Of a DNA stretch of 64,000 bases, positions 26,701 through 36,045 are shown one piece after another; positions within the stretch are counted from its first letter, which is position 1; every line of letters begins with the position of its first letter. The notes under the pieces are model-generated. The model had not been told where the DNA came from, did not search any database, and saw only the letters and a list, made by a program, of their open reading frames with translations. Position numbers and translations under genes: made by a program. Origin of the DNA: an uncultured Flavobacteriaceae bacterium (GTDB lineage Bacteria; Bacteroidota; Bacteroidia; Flavobacteriales; Flavobacteriaceae); the NCBI GenBank assembly GCA_947487895.1, contig CANKYF010000003.1, positions 1 through 64,000 of the forward strand, written 5' to 3'.

Positions 26701-29700
26701 CAATAATCTAATTCGCTTCTAGGGTTATTTGGAGATTCTGTTAACGGAATTTCTATTTGATAATAGTTATCATTTAAATCATTACCAATTCTAACAAAAC
26801 CAACTAAATCATTGCTTTCTAAACTCCCATCTTCATCACCAGCATGAATAAACATTCTTAAACGCTTAAACTGACGCATATCAACACTAATATTTTTAAA
26901 TGCTCCTCTTGAATCTTGCGTTTCCAAATCACATATATTCATTACAAGTGCCTGTTCATTTTGTTCAACAACCGTATTGTTATTAAACAACTCTTCCGAT
27001 CTGATACCTGGTGGCCTACTATAACTCCCTTCGTTTTCAAGTGTACCAATAACTCCTACTGAAAAATCTGTTTGTGGGTCATCTGGTGTTGGGTCATCTT
27101 TATCTAATGCTTGTGTATAACGTCTCCATTCACTTCTTACTAAATCTAAAGTACCAAAACGGAAAATAGTAGTTTCTGCAAACTCTTTAAGATACATACG
27201 CACAAAACGAACTGATCTAATGTCTGGACTATTAATTTCTGTTACATGACTTCCTTCAATAGGAACTCTTAACAAATACCATCTCGCATCTACATTATCG
27301 CCATTTGGTAAATTACGAGGTGTTACTTTAAAGTCTCTTAAAAAATCTCTTAGCGGGTTACTAGCAGGTAAGTTATCAAACTGGTCTTGTGTTTGTGGTA
27401 AATTTTGTCTTGTGATATCTAATTCATACTCAAAATAACTATCAATGGTATTCATTGTGTTATCCCTATTAATATCCTCTACATCAGGCTGTGTGTTTGC
27501 TGCCCTTTGCGTATCCGAAAACGTATCAGGTGTATTACCTTCTACACCATTATACTTTTTATAACGCTCAAAAATACCACCTTCGGCATCTAGGAAATAA
27601 CTGTAGTTATCATTTGCAGGATCATCACCAAAACCTGAACCAAAAACACTTATCTCTTCGGCATCATCATACCCATCATAACCTACATCTTGATTTGTTC
27701 GTTCTTGTCCATTAGTATCAAAAGCATAGATCAAAGCTTGATTTTGAGGTACAACCGTTCCCCAATCTGTAGTTGGCAATAAACTTATATCACCATTATC
27801 TGGCAAACCATTTTCATACAATTTCTTACCATCCTTGATAATATCCTCAGAGACATTCCCTAGGTTAAATACTAATTTACCTCCAGTATTTGTTGCACTT
27901 TCTTGAAATGGATCTTGTAACCAAAACTCTATATATTCTACATTTTGTTGCTCAAAATCTGTAGATGTTAATTGTCTGGTAATACCAGCCCAGTTTTGTT
28001 CAGCCTCAGCTGGTGTAATACCATCTGCAGCATTGGTATCAAAATTATAAGGGCCCCTTTCTTGCGGATAATAGGCTAAATCTAAGGTAAACAATACCGA
28101 ATTTTGCCCTTGCACTAAATCTCTATCTGGGAATAATTCATTTATGAAAACTCTACTAGTATATAAAGAAGATAAGTCATTATCTGTAATACCTGTAGGG
28201 CGTCTAGTACTATAAAAAATAGGATCAATAGTATACCAGTTTAACATAGCACGACCATACCCATTTTGAATTCCAGAATTATCATCACCAGGAGAACTAG
28301 TTAAGCCTAAAGGTCTACTTGCTAAAAACCATGATTGTTGCGATCTTAAATCTATAGTATTTTGAGTCCCTTCAAAATCATCAATATATGAAGTAACTTC
28401 TCCGTTTAAGTTGGTTCTTTTTGGAGCTCCTGGTGCTAAATATGCAAACTCTCCTCTTATTGAAAAATTAGATTCAGCATCTGTATCAATATTTGGTAAC
28501 TTATTTACCATTCTTGTTAAAAATGGCACTTTAGAAGCAAAGTTTCCGTTTAATCCAAAAATAGTATTATTAATAGGCTCTGTTCCATAATTAGCCTTTT
28601 GCGTAATTGGTCTTTCATTTAAATTTAAAAGCGTTGCACCTAAAACAAAATCGTCATTAAACTTATGCTCAATATTAAGTCCAGTAAAGCGTCTTGTTTG
28701 TTGCGCAAATACGGCATTATTTTCAGCAGATACTTCTATAGGCGTATTAGATGCTTTTAGAGCTTCGTCTAAAATTTGAACACGTCCTAGCTGGTAGTTA
28801 ACTGTATAATCTATTCCTTCTACTAATACACGCCCCCCAGCAGTAACTCTTACCGACCCTCTTGGTACATTAAAGGCTCCTATAGGAATTCCATCATTTC
28901 CAGCAGATTTGTAACGCCCTTGTAGTTTGAATTTATTCTTATCTGCTTCTTCTAAAGCAGCCGTTTTAGTTTCTTTATAAAGAACATCATACACATATTT
29001 TAACTGATTATCATTGTAACTAGCTTTAGTTACATCATCATAATCACCACCCCCTAATACATTAAATAAGTACTGCCCAAATGGCTCAGCACTAGTGAAG
29101 ATAATTTTTCCATTTTCAGGAATTACTGTAATGCCTGGGTAAAAATCAAAAAAACCGTCTCCTCTAGCTTGTGGATCATTGTTAAAATTTAATCTATCTA
29201 AATTAAAAACTCTTAACAGGGGACTATTCTGAATTAATTCATCTTCGGGAGTAGATCCTGTTACAGGATTCCCATTAATATCTAAATCAAAACCAGTGGC
29301 GCCTACAGGTGTTATGTAGTTTAAAGGTGACGCTTCATTATAAAAAATATTGAATTTAAAATCATCTGAACTTAAATTGTAAGCCCCAGTATCATAGATA
29401 TTCTTCATCATTAGATCCCATACTGGCTGATCTACGTTAGTAATACTACTTTTTAAAAGTTTTAGTACTAAACTTTGGGTAGTTCCCTCTTGAATTGCAA
29501 CATAATTATCATTAATACCGTCTGTATTATCATCTGGACCATTATCTATAGTACCATCTCCATCTATATCTGCATCACCAGTATCATTAATTCCATCTCC
29601 ATCTGTATCAGTGCCATTATCATTAGTACCATCTCCATCTACATCTACATCAATTTCATTTGGGATATTATCACCATCTGTATCATTCCCTAATGCATTA

Positions 29701-31136
29701 GCTGCTACACCATCATTGGCAAATTCACCTACTTGGTACACTTGTCCATTCACAGTATATTGAAATGCTACAGCTAATACCTCATCGTTATTTAAACGCT
29801 GATTTAAAGAAATATAACCTAATTGGGAATTCAACGTATACTCTTGTGTTGTTAGCTTTCGGGCATTTTCTAATTTTGCATAATCAAACCCTTCTGCTAC
29901 AGAACCAGATAACGCACCAAAACCTTGTTGTGCGGTGGCAATATCTCTAATAGCATCTGTTAATGTAGATCCACTACCAATTGTTGTAGGGTCTAAAGCA
30001 TTATTCCCATTATCTGGAAATGCTCCGGGACCAGCAAATACATTAACTGGAGATCTTACTTTATCCGTTTCTCCTAAATCTTGGACTGCCACAATATTTC
30101 TAACATTTTCAGTTCTATTACTTCTGTTAGTAATCCAAACCTCCATTCTAATAATTTGCAATCCTCTATTATTGATATTAGGATAAAACTCTAAAGATTT
30201 ATCATAAGTATCTCTAAAATATTGTGCTAAATAAAAGTGTCTGTTTTCATCATAATCTCTGGCAAATAATTCAAATTCTTCAACAGTTCCTCCACCTTGA
30301 GCCACTACTGTATTAGCCTGCGATTTTTGTTCTGAAAAGACACCTGTTACTGTTGTTCTACCAAACTGCAATTGTGTCTTGACACCAAATAAACTTTGCG
30401 CTCCTGTTATTAAAGAACTGTTTAGTGGCATACTTACGTTACCTACTTCAATTTTTTGGATGATATCATCTTCAGTTGGTGTATATTCTAATTTTATTAA
30501 GTTTTGAAAATCAAACGATGCTTGTGTATCATAATTGGCATTTACCTGAAGCCTTGTACCAACTTTACCTTGTAAACTTAGGTTAATTCTCTGTTGAAAA
30601 TCAAATGTAAAATTACTTCTATTCCTAGGTGAAAATGATGGATTATCTTGTCTTGAAAACAATATCCCTAGATCCATTTCTACCGAACCTTGAGGAATCA
30701 CTTCAATCGTATTGCCTCCAAAAATAGTCTCGAACAAATCAGATTTCACATAAAACTCTGGTAATAAGTTTTTCTGACCCTCTTCATCTGCTTTTTGACC
30801 ACTAAAAGCATCTATTTTTTCTTTATAATATGCTTTAATGTTTTCTCTTGCCACCAACTCATAGTACTCTTTAGGCGTCAAGATTACTGGATACTTAATA
30901 TTAAAACTTCCTATTTTTTCAGTATAAATATACCTATTAGTTGTAGGGTCATAAGTGTATTTAGATTCAACACTATTGGGGTTTGGCGATTTTAAGTTCC
31001 CTTTATTATACCCCGTTTTAACAGAGTCTTGCTGTGTTGTTTGTTGAGACCAACCTGCCAAATTGCTTAGCAGCAATAAGGCTAAAATTGTAGATTGTTT
31101 AACTAATTTATAAAATTTGAGGTTGGTAGTATTCAA
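23739..31136 (-). CDS. sprA: SprA, outer-membrane translocon of the type IX secretion system
   Basis: At 2,465 residues this is the giant SprA/Sov channel through which T9SS cargo crosses the outer membrane, also needed for gliding. A signal peptide (about 1-30, 'LLLSNLAGWSQQ') is followed by characteristic repeated SprA_N-type segments ('FDFQQRINLSLQGKVGTRLQVNANYDTQ', 'GAQSLFGVKTQLQFGRTTVTGVFSEQ', 'EYTLNSQLGYISLNQRLN'). The long C-terminal part is a beta-barrel ending in F-G-N. Residues about 480-544 are an acidic Asp/Gly insertion (TSP3-like, listed separately). It follows ruvA by 8 bp, in the order maeB, ruvA, sprA; gcvH downstream has its own promoter. Confidence 0.95.
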   Translation of the reverse strand: MNTTNLKFYKLVKQSTILALLLLSNLAGWSQQTTQQDSVKTGYNKGNLKSPNPNSVESKYTYDPTTNRYIYTEKIGSFNIKYPVILTPKEYYELVARENIKAYYKEKIDAFSGQKADEEGQKNLLPEFYVKSDLFETIFGGNTIEVIPQGSVEMDLGILFSRQDNPSFSPRNRSNFTFDFQQRINLSLQGKVGTRLQVNANYDTQASFDFQNLIKLEYTPTEDDIIQKIEVGNVSMPLNSSLITGAQSLFGVKTQLQFGRTTVTGVFSEQKSQANTVVAQGGGTVEEFELFARDYDENRHFYLAQYFRDTYDKSLEFYPNINNRGLQIIRMEVWITNRSNRTENVRNIVAVQDLGETDKVRSPVNVFAGPGAFPDNGNNALDPTTIGSGSTLTDAIRDIATAQQGFGALSGSVAEGFDYAKLENARKLTTQEYTLNSQLGYISLNQRLNNDEVLAVAFQYTVNGQVYQVGEFANDGVAANALGNDTDGDNIPNEIDVDVDGDGTNDNGTDTDGDGINDTGDADIDGDGTIDNGPDDNTDGINDNYVAIQEGTTQSLVLKLLKSSITNVDQPVWDLMMKNIYDTGAYNLSSDDFKFNIFYNEASPLNYITPVGATGFDLDINGNPVTGSTPEDELIQNSPLLRVFNLDRLNFNNDPQARGDGFFDFYPGITVIPENGKIIFTSAEPFGQYLFNVLGGGDYDDVTKASYNDNQLKYVYDVLYKETKTAALEEADKNKFKLQGRYKSAGNDGIPIGAFNVPRGSVRVTAGGRVLVEGIDYTVNYQLGRVQILDEALKASNTPIEVSAENNAVFAQQTRRFTGLNIEHKFNDDFVLGATLLNLNERPITQKANYGTEPINNTIFGLNGNFASKVPFLTRMVNKLPNIDTDAESNFSIRGEFAYLAPGAPKRTNLNGEVTSYIDDFEGTQNTIDLRSQQSWFLASRPLGLTSSPGDDNSGIQNGYGRAMLNWYTIDPIFYSTRRPTGITDNDLSSLYTSRVFINELFPDRDLVQGQNSVLFTLDLAYYPQERGPYNFDTNAADGITPAEAEQNWAGITRQLTSTDFEQQNVEYIEFWLQDPFQESATNTGGKLVFNLGNVSEDIIKDGKKLYENGLPDNGDISLLPTTDWGTVVPQNQALIYAFDTNGQERTNQDVGYDGYDDAEEISVFGSGFGDDPANDNYSYFLDAEGGIFERYKKYNGVEGNTPDTFSDTQRAANTQPDVEDINRDNTMNTIDSYFEYELDITRQNLPQTQDQFDNLPASNPLRDFLRDFKVTPRNLPNGDNVDARWYLLRVPIEGSHVTEINSPDIRSVRFVRMYLKEFAETTIFRFGTLDLVRSEWRRYTQALDKDDPTPDDPQTDFSVGVIGTLENEGSYSRPPGIRSEELFNNNTVVEQNEQALVMNICDLETQDSRGAFKNISVDMRQFKRLRMFIHAGDEDGSLESNDLVGFVRIGNDLNDNYYQIEIPLTESPNNPRSELDYWPTVNEINLPLEILGKVKAKGISDMTLSNEDPTFYDVIDGDIGEPVSNPFTGYVSGQHRVGIKGNPNFGDVRTLMVGVKNATDDNVCGEVWFNELRLSDMDNEGGWAAVVSMDTNIADFANISGTARQSTSGFGSLEQGPSQRSLEDVKQYDVVTNVQLGQLLPKKWGVQLPFNYAQSEELITPKYDQVYKDLTLESRLNAANDNAEREAIKEQSEDYTRRQSINFIGVRKTRTTEKTPRFYDVENLTLNYSYNKVEHRDFEIENSVNKTVRIGANYAFNFNPIKVEPFKKNDSLFTGKYWKILKDINFNLLPSSFSINTDINRQFNRQKYRSILGEGNIDVEELFRRNYTFDFQYTLNYNLTDALQLNFTAANNNIVRNYFKDNDLIRGEQDDALDVWHGLFDAGDPNRQSQSLGITYQLPLKKIPAFSFIDATYQYSGDFLWQKGSDFYERPIDDGGIGSPAHSIQNSNVHDINASLDMNRFYRYIGLVKKPIKRSRARTIPRGAPPGGDNAKKKPKSKIKNQSLTKVLNAGIDILTSVKRMQIRYSENNGTFLPGYTQTPGFIGTLRPSFGFTFGSQSDIRYLAAKKGWLTAFDAFNQQYTTTHTKQLDVSASLEPVKGLKIDLVGNRSYYDNYSESFRVFGNEYTSLTPNTFGNFNISTVLVKTAFSQSDEVRSETFDAFRENRLVVAERLAEQFYGAGVAYGRDEDGYPLGFGKTNQKVLLPAFLAAYTGQKAGKVKTSAFRDIPIPNWDLKYSGFMRFKWFKKRFKRFSLTHGYRSTYTINQFNTNLDFTAADPNLAYDDPSQQEALDQSGNYKNRQLFGGVNLTESFSPLVRIDFEMKNSVKILAEVAKDRMLSLSFDNNLLTEVLGNEYTIGLGYRIKDLKIRSNLAGPKKRIVSDLNMKADISVRDNRTIIRYLDIDNNQVTSGQTIWNLKYTADYAFSKNLTGIFYLDYAFSEYAISTAFPQTTIRSGLTLRYNFGN
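29505..29697 (-). repeat. TSP3-like acidic repeat inserted within sprA
   Basis: This stretch encodes repeated D-x-D-G-D-G-x-x-D units (for example 'DGDGTNDNGTDTDGDGINDT'). Four to five units of about 12 residues resemble thrombospondin type 3 calcium-binding repeats. It interrupts the SprA pattern between 'GEFANDGV' and 'QSLVLKLLKSS', which in remembered SprA sequences are separated by a short variable loop. Confidence 0.75.
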
Positions 31137-31143
31137 AATATAT

Positions 31144-31725
31144 TTACAAATTTTTAAGCGCCTGTTTTATAATAGATTCAACGGTTGCTTCAGGTTCTGA
31201 AGCTACAATTTTATCTACCACTCTTTCTACCTGTTTTTTAGCAAAACCAAGTACTTCTAAAGCAGATAACGCTTCATCTTTGTTGGTATTGCCTTGAGAA
31301 ACCGAAACTTCGTCAATATCATAAATCTTTAAGACCTTATCTTTCAAATCTAAAATAACACGTTGGGCAGTTTTTGCTCCTATACCTTTTACAGATTGAA
31401 TTAAAGCCACATCATTACTTGCAATACCTTCTCTTATTTGTTTTGGTGTTAAGGATGATAACATTGTACGTGCTGTACTTGCTCCAACACCGCTTACAGA
31501 AATTAATAATCTAAAAATTTCTCTTTCAGCTAATGATGAAAAACCATAAAGTGTATGTGCATCTTCTTTAACTTGAAGATGTGTATACAATTTTAACTGT
31601 TCTTTATCTGGAATTTGAGAAAAAGTGTTCAAAGAAATATTAATCATATAGCCAACACCGTTACAATCTATAACAACATGGGTTGGATTTTTCTCAGTAA
31701 GTTTTCCCTGTATATGTGTTATCAT
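31144..31725 (-). CDS. ruvA: Holliday junction branch migration protein RuvA
   Basis: The 193-residue protein shows the N-terminal OB-fold ('MITHIQGKLTEKNPTHVVIDCNGVGY'), helix-hairpin-helix motifs ('FRLLISVSGVGASTARTMLSS' and 'SVKGIGAKTAQRVILDLKDK') and the C-terminal RuvB-binding domain ('DEALSALEVLGFAKKQVERVV'). RuvA tetramers bind four-way junctions and load RuvB, whose gene is at 38.6 kb, not adjacent. It lies between maeB and sprA. Confidence 0.96.
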   Translation of the reverse strand: MITHIQGKLTEKNPTHVVIDCNGVGYMINISLNTFSQIPDKEQLKLYTHLQVKEDAHTLYGFSSLAEREIFRLLISVSGVGASTARTMLSSLTPKQIREGIASNDVALIQSVKGIGAKTAQRVILDLKDKVLKIYDIDEVSVSQGNTNKDEALSALEVLGFAKKQVERVVDKIVASEPEATVESIIKQALKNL

Positions 31726-31744
31726 TTATTGTTACTTAACCGAC

Positions 31745-31752
31745 CAAATGTA
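31745..31752 (-). promoter_or_regulatory. Possible -7 box for ruvA-sprA
   Basis: The minus-strand TACATTTG fits TAnnTTTG and lies about 20 bp before the ruvA ATG, inside the 50-bp gap after maeB. No convincing -33 element is visible. Confidence 0.3.
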
Positions 31753-31775
31753 CTAAAATTATTGCCATTAACTTA

Positions 31776-34070
31776 CTACTTCTTAGCATTTTCCTTATCA
31801 TATTGTTCTTTCTGTTGCGCATCAATTACTGCAACAGCTGTAATGTTAACTATTTCATCAACACTGGCTCCTAATTGAAGTATATGTACAGGTTTGCGCA
31901 TACCCATCATTATAGGACCTATAGATTCTGCTTCATGCAACTCTTTTAATAATTTATAAGTAATATTTGCTGAATCTAAATTTGGAAAAATTAATCCATT
32001 TACTTCTTTTCCTACTAATTTTGAAAACGGAAATTTCTCTTTTAGCATTTCTTTATTTAAGGCAAAATCTGTTTGTAATTCACCATCTACATTCATATCT
32101 GGGTAATGACGATGTAAATAAGATACTGCCTCTCTAACTTTAGATGCCTTTTCATTTCCTGAAGATCCAAAATTTGAATAACTCACCATAGCCATTGCTG
32201 GATCTAATCCAAATAACTTAATAACAGTAGAAGTCATTTGAGCAATTTTAGCTAAATCTTTTGCTGACGGATCTATATTAATAGATGTATCACTTAGAAA
32301 TAGCGGCCCTCGCTTAGTCATCATTAAATTGGTAGTAGCAACCTTTGTAACTCCAGGGGCCATACCAATAAGCTCTAACATTGGTTTTACAACTGAAGGA
32401 TAATTACGAGAATATCCAGACACTAATGCGTCTGCTTCTCCTTGATCTACCATCATAGCCGCAAAATAGTTACGCTCTCTCATGAGTCTTTGAGCCGAGT
32501 AATAAGTAACCCCTCTTCGTTTACGTTGCTCCCAATACACTTTAGCAAACCTATCTTTTCTTGGGTTTTCTTCTTCTGTTTTCGGATCTATAATTGGAAT
32601 ATCAACATCAAAATCTATAGATGCCATTAATTCTTTAATGGTTTCTGTTCTTCCTAATAAAATGGGTTTTGCGATACCTTCTTCATATACAATTTGTGCT
32701 GCTTTTAAAACATCTAATTGATCTGCTTCAGCAAAAACAACACGCTTTGGTTCTAGTTTTGCTCTATTAAGTAATAATCTCACTAACTTTTTATCAGACC
32801 CTAAACGATGCAATAATGTGTCATGATACTTATCCCAATCTTTAATTGGCTTTTTTGCAATTCCAGATTCCATAGCTGCTTTTGCTACTGCTGGAGGCAC
32901 CTCTGCAATTAAACGAGGATCAAACGGTTTAGGTATAATGTAATCTTTACCAAAAGCTAGTTTTGTTTCGCCATAGGCTATATTTACTTGTTCTGGAACT
33001 GGCTCTTTTGCTAATCTAGCTAGAGCTTTTACCGCCGCCATTTTCATTTCTTCATTAATTCCCGTAGCTCTTACATCTAAAGCGCCTCTGAAAATAAACG
33101 GAAACCCTAAAACATTATTTACCTGATTAGGATGATCACTTCTACCAGTTGCCATGATAATATCATCTCTTGTGGCTACTGCTAAATCGTATTTAATTTC
33201 CGGATCTGGATTGGCCATTGCAAAAACTATAGGATCTTTTGCCATAGATACAAGCATATCTGGATTCACAATGTTTGCCATAGAAAGCCCAATAAAAACA
33301 TCGGCATCTTTCATAGCCTCTTCAAGTGTATCTATTCTTCTATGGGTAGCAAACTCAGATTTTTCAGGTGTTAGATGATCCCTATCATCTCTAATAACAC
33401 CTTTACTATCTAACATAACCATGTTCTCTTTTTTAGCACCACATGCTTGGTATAGCCTAGAACATGAAATAGCAGCTGCTCCTGCACCACTAATAACTAT
33501 TTTAGCATCTTCAATTTTTCTATTAGTAATCTCTATAGCATTTATTAAAGCTGCCGCCGAAATTATTGCAGTGCCATGTTGGTCATCATGCATGACCGGA
33601 ATATCTAACTCTTCTTTTAAGCGCCTTTCTATTTCAAAAGCTTCAGGAGCTTTTATGTCCTCAAGATTAATACCTCCAAAAGTTGGCGCTATATTTTTGA
33701 CTGTTTCAATAAACTCGTCTACATTTTCGGTTCCTACTTCAATATCAAAAACATCTATATCTGCAAATATTTTGAATAACAAACCTTTTCCTTCCATTAC
33801 CGGCTTAGAGGCTTCAGGACCTATGTTTCCTAAACCTAAAACTGCTGTTCCATTAGAAATTACCGCAACCAAATTTCCTTTAGATGTATATCTATAAACG
33901 TTATCTACATCTTTTTCAATCTCTAAACATGGCTCTGCTACACCTGGAGAATATGCCAATGATAAATCTCTTTGGCTTGCATATTTTTTGGTTGGGACAA
34001 CTTTTATTTTACCTGGAGTTGGTTTTGCATGATATATTAGGGCCTCTCTTCTTTTACTTTCCTCACTCAT
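31776..34070 (-). CDS. maeB: NADP-dependent malic enzyme with phosphotransacetylase-like C-domain
   Basis: From the preferred start at 34070 (MSEESKRREALIYHAKPTPG) the protein is 764 residues, the normal MaeB size. The malic N-domain ('YSPGVAEPCLEIEKD', 'GNLVAVISNGTAVLGLGNIG', 'IPVMHDDQHGTAII') and NAD(P)-binding domain ('KIVISGAGAAAISCSRL') make up the first ~420 residues. A phosphate acetyl/butyryltransferase-like domain (from about 430, 'RVVFAEADQLDVLKAAQIV') follows and is usually regulatory. It decarboxylates malate to pyruvate with NADPH formation. The track ORF start at 34115 adds 15 poorly conserved residues. Confidence 0.93.
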   Translation of the reverse strand: MSEESKRREALIYHAKPTPGKIKVVPTKKYASQRDLSLAYSPGVAEPCLEIEKDVDNVYRYTSKGNLVAVISNGTAVLGLGNIGPEASKPVMEGKGLLFKIFADIDVFDIEVGTENVDEFIETVKNIAPTFGGINLEDIKAPEAFEIERRLKEELDIPVMHDDQHGTAIISAAALINAIEITNRKIEDAKIVISGAGAAAISCSRLYQACGAKKENMVMLDSKGVIRDDRDHLTPEKSEFATHRRIDTLEEAMKDADVFIGLSMANIVNPDMLVSMAKDPIVFAMANPDPEIKYDLAVATRDDIIMATGRSDHPNQVNNVLGFPFIFRGALDVRATGINEEMKMAAVKALARLAKEPVPEQVNIAYGETKLAFGKDYIIPKPFDPRLIAEVPPAVAKAAMESGIAKKPIKDWDKYHDTLLHRLGSDKKLVRLLLNRAKLEPKRVVFAEADQLDVLKAAQIVYEEGIAKPILLGRTETIKELMASIDFDVDIPIIDPKTEEENPRKDRFAKVYWEQRKRRGVTYYSAQRLMRERNYFAAMMVDQGEADALVSGYSRNYPSVVKPMLELIGMAPGVTKVATTNLMMTKRGPLFLSDTSINIDPSAKDLAKIAQMTSTVIKLFGLDPAMAMVSYSNFGSSGNEKASKVREAVSYLHRHYPDMNVDGELQTDFALNKEMLKEKFPFSKLVGKEVNGLIFPNLDSANITYKLLKELHEAESIGPIMMGMRKPVHILQLGASVDEIVNITAVAVIDAQQKEQYDKENAKK

Positions 34071-34208
34071 TGTAAATATATTTTTTTCTCGCTTTTGCGA
34101 AAATACAAGATTCAAAATGAAACTTTTTCAAACTTCAAATATAAGAATCCTTAAAACGATAACATCTAATCTTTTATAAAATTGCTTATTTAAAGCAAAC
34201 CAAGTAGT

Positions 34209-34904
34209 CTAATATTTTATGTTAGTAAGCGTTCTTGTCCAGCGCAACTTGCCTTTTTTGTTATAACTCTCTGTTTTCACAATACCAACACCTTTAACAT
34301 ACCATTCAATTCCTGAACCTCTTACTTTGATAAATCCCATAGAAAACACATAATCAAAAGACATTTTATAAGCATCAAATTGTTCTGCTCCTACAGAAAA
34401 TGATGTTTCTTTTAATACCTTTCTATTTAAAATTTTCATGTTTGCTAAAGAAAGGTCTGATGCACCATCTGATCCTGCAAGTTTTAAATCTAGGTTTCCA
34501 TCTTCTAATGCTAACCCTTCATTTAAATGAGATGGAAACTCTACAAAATCTCCTTCTGCTTTTATTTCTAAAGTACTTTTTTGATCTTCATTTTGATGTG
34601 TTAAATAATCACTCATATCTACATAAAAGTTACCATCTACACATCTTAATGTTTGTTGTTTCGCTACTTCTTTTTTCTTTTTGTCTTCTATTTTAGATTC
34701 AATACTTATGACTAATTCTCCGCTGGTGTTTGATACAGATTTCACATAATAATTTTCTACAGATGTTACTTTCCCTTTTTTATTGTAATTAGTATATTCT
34801 AATGAAGTTCCTTGTTTATAAGGAGAAATGTCTTCACAATTTTGAGACACTACAAATTGCGTATTAAAACAAAGAAACAAAACGATTAATAATTTAATTT
34901 TCAT
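34209..34904 (-). CDS. Secreted DUF3108-like (TapB-type) protein
   Basis: The 231-residue protein has a signal peptide (MKIKLLIVLFLCFNTQFVVSQ) and a mature all-beta pattern: 'YKQGTSLEYTNYNKKGKVTS', 'YNKKGKLRWTRTLTNIKY' at the end, and 'SFSVGAEQFDAYKMSFDY', 'GSGIEWYVKGVGIVKTESY' between. This resembles the TapB/DUF3108-like family of exported Bacteroidota proteins, which have no firm function. It stands between maeB and queG in its own short unit. The family call rests on the 'WYVKGVGIVK.E.Y' pattern. Confidence 0.6.
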   Translation of the reverse strand: MKIKLLIVLFLCFNTQFVVSQNCEDISPYKQGTSLEYTNYNKKGKVTSVENYYVKSVSNTSGELVISIESKIEDKKKKEVAKQQTLRCVDGNFYVDMSDYLTHQNEDQKSTLEIKAEGDFVEFPSHLNEGLALEDGNLDLKLAGSDGASDLSLANMKILNRKVLKETSFSVGAEQFDAYKMSFDYVFSMGFIKVRGSGIEWYVKGVGIVKTESYNKKGKLRWTRTLTNIKY

Positions 34905-34918
34905 GATGTTATTTTTCT

Positions 34919-34926
34919 CAAATTTA
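34919..34926 (-). promoter_or_regulatory. Possible -7 box for the TapB-like gene
   Basis: The minus-strand TAAATTTG fits TAnnTTTG, 14 bp before the ATG at 34904. A TTTG-like element lies about 23 nt upstream, slightly too far. A short palindrome ATGCTTTTAAAGCAT (34935-34949) sits between this box and the queG stop and could be a weak queG terminator. Confidence 0.35.
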
Positions 34927-34959
34927 GAATTTTAATGCTTTTAAAGCATCAAAAACATG

Positions 34960-35880
34960 TTATTTTATAAAATTTATGTTTCTACTTAATCCAGAGTACT
35001 TAGTTCTTTTTACAGCTGATTTTTTAAATACTTTTCTAAAAGTTTCTTCTGTAATATCTTCCCAATCTTTTTTTGACATTGATAATAATTCTGGATGTGG
35101 ATTAAACAGTGGTTCACTGTGAGATTTTGAAAATCTATTCCAAGGACAAACATCTTGACATACATCACATCCAAACATCCAATCGTCAAATTTCCCTTTA
35201 AATTCTGAAGGTAAATTGTCTTTTAATTCTATTGTGAAATAGGAAATACATTTGCTACCATCAACCACATAAGGGTCTACTATGGCTTCTGTTGGGCAAG
35301 CATCAATGCATGCGGTACAGGTACCACAATGGTCTGTTGTTGGGCTATCATACTCTAATTCTAAATCTACTATCAATTCAGCAATGAAATAAAAAGAGCC
35401 CACTTGTTGCGTTAGTAAGTTACTATGTTTACCTATCCAACCTAATCCACTTTTAGCAGCCCAAGCTTTATCTAACACAGGTGCTGAATCTACAAAAGCT
35501 CTTCCGCTTACTTCTCCAATTTCTTCTTGAACAAATTGTAAAAGAGATTTTAGCTTATCCTTTATTACAAAATGATAATCTGTTCCATAAGCGTATTTAG
35601 ATATCTTAAAGGTGTTTTTTTCTTGTGTCTCCTCAGGAAAATAATTTAGTAATAATGAAATTATACTTTTAGAGCCTTCTACCAACTTTGTAGGGTCTAA
35701 GCGTTTATCAAAATGGTTTTCCATATAACGCATTTCACCATGCATATTTTGGTTTAACCATTTTTCTAACCTGGGAGCCTCTTCTTCTAAAAATTCTGCT
35801 TTACTAATACCACAAGACATGAAACCAAGGCGTTTAGCTTCGGTTTTTATTAGAGCAGTATATTTTTCCTTTATACCCAT
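34960..35880 (-). CDS. queG: Epoxyqueuosine reductase
   Basis: From ATG 35880 ([20 protein letters not shown]) the protein is 306 residues. QueG reduces epoxyqueuosine to queuosine in tRNA using cobalamin and two 4Fe-4S clusters. Both cluster motifs are present, '[16 protein letters not shown]' and '[11 protein letters not shown]'. The N-terminal cobalamin-reductase part carries 'SYGTDYH'-type spacing ('[16 protein letters not shown]') and '[25 protein letters not shown]'. The C-terminus lacks the HEAT-like extension found in longer homologues. The track start at 35901 adds seven residues without support. Confidence 0.95.
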   Translation of the reverse strand: MGIKEKYTALIKTEAKRLGFMSCGISKAEFLEEEAPRLEKWLNQNMHGEMRYMENHFDKRLDPTKLVEGSKSIISLLLNYFPEETQEKNTFKISKYAYGTDYHFVIKDKLKSLLQFVQEEIGEVSGRAFVDSAPVLDKAWAAKSGLGWIGKHSNLLTQQVGSFYFIAELIVDLELEYDSPTTDHCGTCTACIDACPTEAIVDPYVVDGSKCISYFTIELKDNLPSEFKGKFDDWMFGCDVCQDVCPWNRFSKSHSEPLFNPHPELLSMSKKDWEDITEETFRKVFKKSAVKRTKYSGLSRNINFIK

Positions 35881-36045
35881 ATTAGCTGTAAAAATACACA
35901 AGTAGTTAGTATTAGTTATTCGTTTTTATAATTTACACGTTTTTTCATCATAATTTCTATATTTTTAGCATATTCCTGTAACAAATTAGAAAAGTAAAAG
36001 TCTTACAGAAATAAAAATCAATCAAAAAACTAAATAAGCTTACAC

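Noticed and set aside
29475-29693. 72-residue plus-strand ORF rich in isoleucine and serine
   Set aside because: It is the antisense frame of the Asp/Gly repeat in sprA.
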